Shown here: positions 61,259 to 64,000 of the stretch, one piece after another
How positions within the stretch are numbered: position 1 is the stretch's first letter
Layout of the letters: each line of letters opens with the position of its first letter
Assembly: GCA_002839375.1 (NCBI GenBank)
Contig: PGXY01000006.1
Coordinates: 248,001-312,000, forward strand
Direction of reading: 5' to 3'
DNA from: Spirochaetae bacterium HGW-Spirochaetae-1
Lineage (GTDB): Bacteria; Spirochaetota; UBA4802; UBA5550
Length of the DNA stretch: 64,000 nt
Notes under the pieces: generated by a model
The model's database searches: none
Told to the model about the DNA's origin: nothing
Seen by the model: only the letters and a program-made list of their open reading frames with translations
Made by a program: the position numbers and the translations under genes

Positions 61259-63679
61259 ATGAAGAAATATAGTAAAACTGTTGTGCTTTTTTTCGCCCTG
61301 GTCGGTTTGGTGCTGACAGGATGCAAGGGAGGTGGAAAGGACCAGGCTGCCAGTGACTTCATGAATGACGCCAAACTGGTTTTTTCCATTGGCGATGTCC
61401 AGGTTAAAACCGGAGAGATATGGAACGCGGCCCAGCAGCAAATGAAGCTTGTGCAGGGCAATGAAATTAAAACCGGTGCTAAGGCGCAGTGTAATATAGC
61501 CATTGGGACCGATTCCTTTATAACCGTAAAGGAAAGCTCTCACCTGGTAATTGAGGAGATTATTAAAAACGCCAGTGGTACGGAAAACAATTCACTGGAG
61601 CTGAAGGTGGGACGGACTATTGTTAATCCTAAAAAGCTTCTGAAAGGGGATAGCTTTAGAATCAAGACTCCAACAGCTGTTGCTGCTGTCCGGGGAACAA
61701 AGTTTGTTGTTGAGTCACAGCCCGGTGAGCAGATGAAAGTAGCCGTGGTCGACGGTAAAGTAGAATTGAGTCGGCGTGTTCCCGCTCTTGACAGGGTTGA
61801 TGATGAGGTCATTGCAAAATCCGAGGCTCTGACAATGTTGAAGGAAAAAGTCGATGAAGAGACTATCGTTATCGATGCCAACAGTTCGGCTTTTATCGAC
61901 AATAAAAAGGCTGAAGCGGAGAATATTGTAATCAATGATATCGTGGCCGAACACGTTGAAACGATAAAAGAGGAACTGGCCAAAGAAAAAATTGCAGAGA
62001 AGAAAGAAGAAATGAAGGAAGTCCAGGTGGCTGATAATCAGAAGGCGCCTGAAGACAAAAAAGAAGAAAAAAGTAAAAAGTTTCTAAAACAGGAAAAGGA
62101 TATCACCACTGCCCTGGCTTCCCTTGATATCATGAAGAAGGAAAAGGAAGAAGTAGTTCAGATAAAAATCCAGGAGAAGATAGAAACCAGATACGTTGAA
62201 GAGGTAAAGGAGCTGGACAAGGCCATTGACCAGGCCAGGGAACAGAAACTGGTTGAGCAGAAAAAGGAAGGGGCCGTAACACAGCTCACTATAAATTCAC
62301 CGGTAAAGAAAAGCTCCATTTATGTGAACTCAAAGTTTATCGGATATGATACGGCTGTATTGAAACCCATGCCGGGCGCGTCTCTGACTGTTGAAGTCAT
62401 GGCGCCGGGATTTGGTTCGTATAAGGACGAGGTCACCCTTAAGGAGGGTGAAAACAGGGTCCTGGATGTACAGCTTATGGAAAAAGCAAAATTGACGATT
62501 ATTTCTCCCGTGAGTAACAGCAGTATTTATGTTAATTCCAAATTTGTCGGTAAGGACCGTGTAACCGTTCAGCCCGGAGCCGGGAAAAAAATCGAAATCC
62601 AGGTTGTGTCGCGCGGCTTTAAAAAATACACGGCCGAGGTTGTACTCAATACAGGAGAATCGAAGGAAATAAAAGTTGAACTGGAACAGGAAAAACTTCT
62701 CGATCGCCTGAATTGGAGCCAGAACGTGGGATCCCAGGTCCTGGTGGACCCCATCGCTTACGGCAATTATCTTCTTGTCGTGGCCGGGGATGGAAGTGTC
62801 GTCGCCATGAACAGGGAAGGGGCTCGGATATGGAAGGCTAATCTGAAGCGGGGCATTGAGTCCACTCCCGTTATCCATGAAGGGAATGCATACGTAGTGG
62901 CAAATAACGGTGATTTTTATTCAATACGGATAACAACCGGTCAGATATCATGGAAGAATAAGATGTTCGGCGCGCTGCTGTTTGGTTCAAAACCCGTTAT
63001 TGAAAAGGATACCATATTTCTTGCCACGAGTTTTGGCAGGGTCTATGCATTCAGCACCGCAGGTAAAGAATTATGGCATACCGACCTGGAAAACGGTGTT
63101 TACTCGTCCGTAGCCTATAACAATGGGAAACTCTACGTAGGCGCTGAAGACCATTATATCTATGCGATGGATGCGAAAAAAGGAAACGTTCAGTGGAAGT
63201 TTAAGACAGACAGCAGGATGGTTTCCTCATCACCGATGATATCAGGAAAAACACTGTTTGTCGGCTGCTATAGCGGTTCGTTCTACGCAATCGATACAGA
63301 CAAGGGCAATGAGAAATGGAAATTTAAATCTGGTGATTCCATTTTTTCAACACCGCTTATCAGTGGTGGGATGGTATTTTTCGGTTCCAATGACGGAAAC
63401 CTCTATGCCCTGTCGGCGGATGGCGGCAAGATGATGTGGAAACTCGAAACGGGAAGCAAGGTGAAATCCAGTCCCTCGACGAACGGTGAATTTCTGTTTA
63501 TAACGAGTGGAAACCAGATCTATGCCCTGAACATGAAGAATGGCGGCATACAGTGGACCCATCGTTTCGACAGATCAGTGAAAACATCAGCCGGGATCAA
63601 GGGGAACGATATTTTTGTGGGGCTTGACAGCGGCGAGGTAGCTTCTGTACGGAATTCATTAAAGGCCGTGTACCGGTAA
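61259..63679 (+). CDS. FecR - coiled coil - PEGA x2 - PQQ propeller lipoprotein
   Basis: Large predicted lipoprotein (806 residues from ATG 61259, with GGAGG upstream). Lipobox LTGC is at residues 18-21. A FecR-like domain spans about 30-165 (GEIWNAAQQQMKLVQGNEIKTGAKAQCNIAI, then KTPTAVAAVRGTKFVVES near 138), followed by an acidic Lys/Glu-rich coiled coil at 200-335. Two PEGA repeats follow (343-410 and 412-478), both with SSIYVNSKF(I/V)G. From 485 to the end comes a beta-propeller of PQQ/BamB-like repeats (VVAMNREGARIWKANL, LYALSADGGKMMWKLETGS). Outer-leaf or periplasmic location is expected. No FecI or TonB receptor is nearby. It could be a sensor or assembly scaffold; the role is unknown. 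Confidence 0.87.
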   Translation: MKKYSKTVVLFFALVGLVLTGCKGGGKDQAASDFMNDAKLVFSIGDVQVKTGEIWNAAQQQMKLVQGNEIKTGAKAQCNIAIGTDSFITVKESSHLVIEEIIKNASGTENNSLELKVGRTIVNPKKLLKGDSFRIKTPTAVAAVRGTKFVVESQPGEQMKVAVVDGKVELSRRVPALDRVDDEVIAKSEALTMLKEKVDEETIVIDANSSAFIDNKKAEAENIVINDIVAEHVETIKEELAKEKIAEKKEEMKEVQVADNQKAPEDKKEEKSKKFLKQEKDITTALASLDIMKKEKEEVVQIKIQEKIETRYVEEVKELDKAIDQAREQKLVEQKKEGAVTQLTINSPVKKSSIYVNSKFIGYDTAVLKPMPGASLTVEVMAPGFGSYKDEVTLKEGENRVLDVQLMEKAKLTIISPVSNSSIYVNSKFVGKDRVTVQPGAGKKIEIQVVSRGFKKYTAEVVLNTGESKEIKVELEQEKLLDRLNWSQNVGSQVLVDPIAYGNYLLVVAGDGSVVAMNREGARIWKANLKRGIESTPVIHEGNAYVVANNGDFYSIRITTGQISWKNKMFGALLFGSKPVIEKDTIFLATSFGRVYAFSTAGKELWHTDLENGVYSSVAYNNGKLYVGAEDHYIYAMDAKKGNVQWKFKTDSRMVSSSPMISGKTLFVGCYSGSFYAIDTDKGNEKWKFKSGDSIFSTPLISGGMVFFGSNDGNLYALSADGGKMMWKLETGSKVKSSPSTNGEFLFITSGNQIYALNMKNGGIQWTHRFDRSVKTSAGIKGNDIFVGLDSGEVASVRNSLKAVYR

Positions 63680-63698
63680 AGGCCTTATCGCGCATCTA

Positions 63699-63739
63699 AT
63701 CATCCTGTCTGTCCGGAAAACCCGGGCGGACAGGATGAT
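63699..63739. terminator. strong hairpin between convergent genes
   Basis: Positions 63699-63716 and 63722-63739 form an 18-bp stem with a five-base loop and two G-U pairs, lying between the stop of the lipoprotein gene (63679) and that of the minus-strand partial gene. There is no long T run on either side, but the position and stability point to a bidirectional terminator. Confidence 0.7.
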
Positions 63740-63772
63740 CATCATCAGCAATTTCCCTCAAACAGACGATTG

Positions 63773-64000
63773 CTAATAGAATTTTTCCTTGATATTATAT
63801 TCCCATAATTCCACGAGCTTTTCGAATTGCCGGTCCCTGGGCTTGTCCCGGTAGGCCAGGTTTCGCCGTTTTATGAGATATGCCACAGTGGAATCCTCCA
63901 GGAGAAATTTTTCTCCCAGCTCGTTCAATTTTATGATGAGATAATTGAGGTTGTAGGTCTGGAAGTCGCCCAGGTACTGCGATGATGCAACGGTGGGTTC
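63773..64000 (-). CDS. 3' end of an unidentified gene (cut by the window edge)
   Basis: Minus-strand frame open from the window edge to a TAG at 63773-63775; 75 residues are visible, ending FEKLVELWEYNIKEKFY. The sequence is helical with LNYLIIKLNELGEKFLLEDS and a basic stretch (IKRRNLAYRDKPRDRQ), too little to identify. The start lies outside the window. The hairpin at 63699-63739 is immediately downstream. Confidence 0.65.
   Translation of the reverse strand, partial: EPTVASSQYLGDFQTYNLNYLIIKLNELGEKFLLEDSTVAYLIKRRNLAYRDKPRDRQFEKLVELWEYNIKEKFY

Overview
The window comes from a diderm (Gram-negative) bacterium. It has bamA, an OmpH/Skp-like chaperone, ExbB/ExbD-type channel genes, an L,D-transpeptidase, several predicted lipoproteins and an outer-membrane barrel candidate. 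The best guess at phylum is Spirochaetota. This rests on indirect signs: permissive lipoprotein boxes such as LSFNC, a FecR/PEGA lipoprotein, partner-switch signalling parts (HATPase, SpoIIE-type phosphatase, STAS), inositol-phosphate synthase, and many conserved-looking proteins I cannot assign. There is no rRNA gene or other decisive marker, so the phylum is an inference. I saw no tRNA, rRNA, CRISPR array, insertion sequence or prophage. Most of the window reads as chromosomal core sequence; a vapBC toxin-antitoxin pair is the clearest accessory item.

Layout. 1-6 kb: HATPase protein, manA (minus), a hydantoinase/oxoprolinase-type ATPase paired with a histone-deacetylase-fold amidohydrolase, then vapBC ended by a perfect 40-bp palindrome. 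6-15.5 kb: type III glutamine synthetase (minus), a chemoreceptor with a CxxCH motif (minus), rsmA, a B12/radical-SAM protein, and inositol-3-phosphate synthase (minus). 15.8-24 kb: an unknown gene, then hrcA-grpE-dnaK-dnaJ behind a consensus promoter and a perfect CIRCE operator, a small conserved-looking gene and tyrS. 24-35.7 kb: an ECF sigma factor with its anti-sigma factor, a SpoIIE-type phosphatase, queH, a compact UvrD-like helicase, an M15 peptidase, a B12/radical-SAM-TPR protein and an alpha/beta hydrolase. 35.9-39.9 kb: gapA-tpiA-secG-ferredoxin-metK and a 46-residue zinc-ribbon protein. 39.9-46.6 kb: an envelope block (barrel candidate, ExbB, ExbD, BamA, OmpH/Skp-like protein, L,D-transpeptidase). 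46.6-53.1 kb: yajC, an unknown membrane protein, secD, secF, another membrane protein, ribD and ribE. 53-57 kb (minus): STAS protein, Gfo/Idh/MocA oxidoreductase, type I glutamine synthetase and a tail-anchored unknown. 57.4-60.9 kb: a co-directional run of poorly known genes (coiled-coil protein, PDZ lipoprotein, 31-residue membrane peptide, HDOD protein, metallo-beta-lactamase-fold hydrolase). 61.2-63.7 kb: a FecR-PEGA-PEGA-PQQ lipoprotein. A partial minus-strand gene closes the window.

How the parts work together. The heat-shock block is a standard HrcA/CIRCE regulon. Protein export (SecDF, YajC, SecG) and outer-membrane assembly (BamA, OmpH/Skp-like) lie within about 12 kb of each other with ExbBD-type energy transducers. 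Nitrogen assimilation is covered by two unrelated glutamine synthetases; the type I enzyme lacks the adenylylation-tyrosine motif. Signalling parts of the partner-switch type are scattered through the window rather than grouped. The strongest candidates for something undescribed are the long inverted repeat around the zinc-ribbon start, the FecR-PEGA-PQQ lipoprotein, the ATPase/deacetylase pair with its C-terminal zinc knuckle, and the 57.4-60.9 kb gene run.
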